Below are positions 5,825 through 6,219 of a stretch of DNA of 6,219 bases, piece after piece. Where the stretch lies: NCBI GenBank assembly GCA_020437045.1, contig JAGQWV010000869.1, forward strand, positions 1 through 6,219, in the 5' to 3' direction. The position numbers and the translations under genes are program-made. Position 1 is the first letter of the stretch; each line of letters opens with the position of its first letter. Below the pieces are notes generated by a model. The model was not told the DNA's origin and ran no database searches. It was given only the letters and a program-made list of their open reading frames with translations. Origin of the DNA: Saprospiraceae bacterium (lineage in GTDB: Bacteria; Bacteroidota; Bacteroidia; Chitinophagales; Saprospiraceae).

Positions 5825-6219
5825 ATGACAAGCTATTACTTCATTCCTTTTTTGATCGCGTTTACTTTTTCATGTGGCAGTAAAGAGGTAAGACAGACAG
5901 ATCAAGGCTATGATAAAATGATAGTATCTCGAGAAGAATCTAACACATTGAAGGCCGGTGAAATCATATCCCGAATTAAGAAAAATGTCACTTGTCCATG
6001 GCGTTCAGAGACGGTAGACACTTACAAAAGTGGTGATGAAGAATCGGATGTTACCGGTATCGCAACAACGTTCTTAGCCACGCTCGATGTTCTACAGCGG
6101 GCCTCTGCAGCAGGACTGAATATGGTCATCACCCACGAACCAACATATTATAATCATCTTGATGACCCGGCATTTTTCCTGGATGATCCTATCTATTTAG
6201 CCAAAAAGAAATTTATTGA
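5825..6219 (+). CDS. Nif3-like dinuclear-metal protein with lipoprotein-type signal, N-terminal part
   Basis: The first 131 codons of a gene cut by the right edge; the frame is open to the last base. Residues 1-16 are hydrophobic and end in TFSC with Cys17, followed by GSKE, which looks like a lipoprotein signal, although there is no positive charge before the hydrophobic core and the lipobox is imperfect. Residues about 45-115 resemble the start of the Nif3/YbgI family, in blocks TVDTYKSGD, VTGIATTFLATLDVL and MVITHEPTYYNHLD. In this family the segment normally holds metal-binding histidines (HHP); here it reads THEP, with His104 and Glu105. Nif3-like proteins bind two metal ions and their reaction is not well established, so no substrate is proposed. 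The start ATG is the only one that includes the signal and has no Shine-Dalgarno site. It diverges from the hydrolase gene across 98 bases. The family call is good; the lipid anchor is probable. Confidence 0.78.
   Translation, partial: MTSYYFIPFLIAFTFSCGSKEVRQTDQGYDKMIVSREESNTLKAGEIISRIKKNVTCPWRSETVDTYKSGDEESDVTGIATTFLATLDVLQRASAAGLNMVITHEPTYYNHLDDPAFFLDDPIYLAKKKFI

Noticed and set aside
1..6219. A novel defence, mobile or RNA-based system
   Set aside because: All space is filled by recognisable metabolic or envelope genes with short gaps. I saw no direct-repeat arrays, transposase or integrase, toxin-antitoxin pair, reverse transcriptase, tRNA or structured long leader.

Overview
The window looks like an ordinary chromosomal stretch from a member of the Bacteroidota. 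The evidence is the sequence style of the GlmM-type mutase and of LysA (C-terminal half with GYICETD and SNYNSR blocks), the general lack of strong Shine-Dalgarno sites, and several exact matches to the Bacteroidota sigma-factor -7 element TAnnTTTG in the right places. The species cannot be fixed from this window. There is no sign of a mobile element, CRISPR array, tRNA or rRNA, and no gene-free stretch longer than 95 bases.

Layout, left to right. (1) Bases 1-286, minus strand: the first 95 codons of a class-V-fold PLP enzyme (aminotransferase / cysteine desulfurase-like), cut by the window edge. (2) Bases 304-1686, minus strand: a complete phosphoglucosamine mutase-type enzyme (glmM), 17 nt upstream of gene 1 and probably co-transcribed with it. 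(3) Bases 1687-1771: an 85-bp divergent intergenic region with a perfect 10-bp inverted repeat, each arm of which carries an outward-pointing TAnnTTTG promoter element. (4) Bases 1772-2335, plus strand: a small membrane PAP2-family phosphatase. (5) Bases 2336-2411: a short convergent gap without a convincing terminator. (6) Bases 2412-3647, minus strand: diaminopimelate decarboxylase (lysA), with its own candidate promoter at 3680-3708. (7) Bases 3711-5726, minus strand: a large, probably exported alpha/beta hydrolase of the acetylxylan-esterase-like type. It has a catalytic first half and a second half that looks like a degenerate hydrolase fold. (8) Bases 5730-5824: a divergent gap. (9) From base 5825, plus strand: the first 131 codons of a Nif3-like protein with an apparent lipoprotein signal, cut by the right edge.

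Three of the genes bear on cell-envelope precursors: GlmM makes glucosamine-1-phosphate for UDP-GlcNAc, LysA consumes meso-diaminopimelate to make lysine, and PAP2 phosphatases often act on lipid or isoprenoid phosphates. The shared divergent promoter is the only direct sequence link, and it joins glmM and the PAP2 gene. I see no previously undescribed multi-gene system. The points most worth checking are the symmetric back-to-back promoter, the hydrolase's degenerate second half, the lipoprotein form of Nif3, and the altered third motif of the PAP2 phosphatase.
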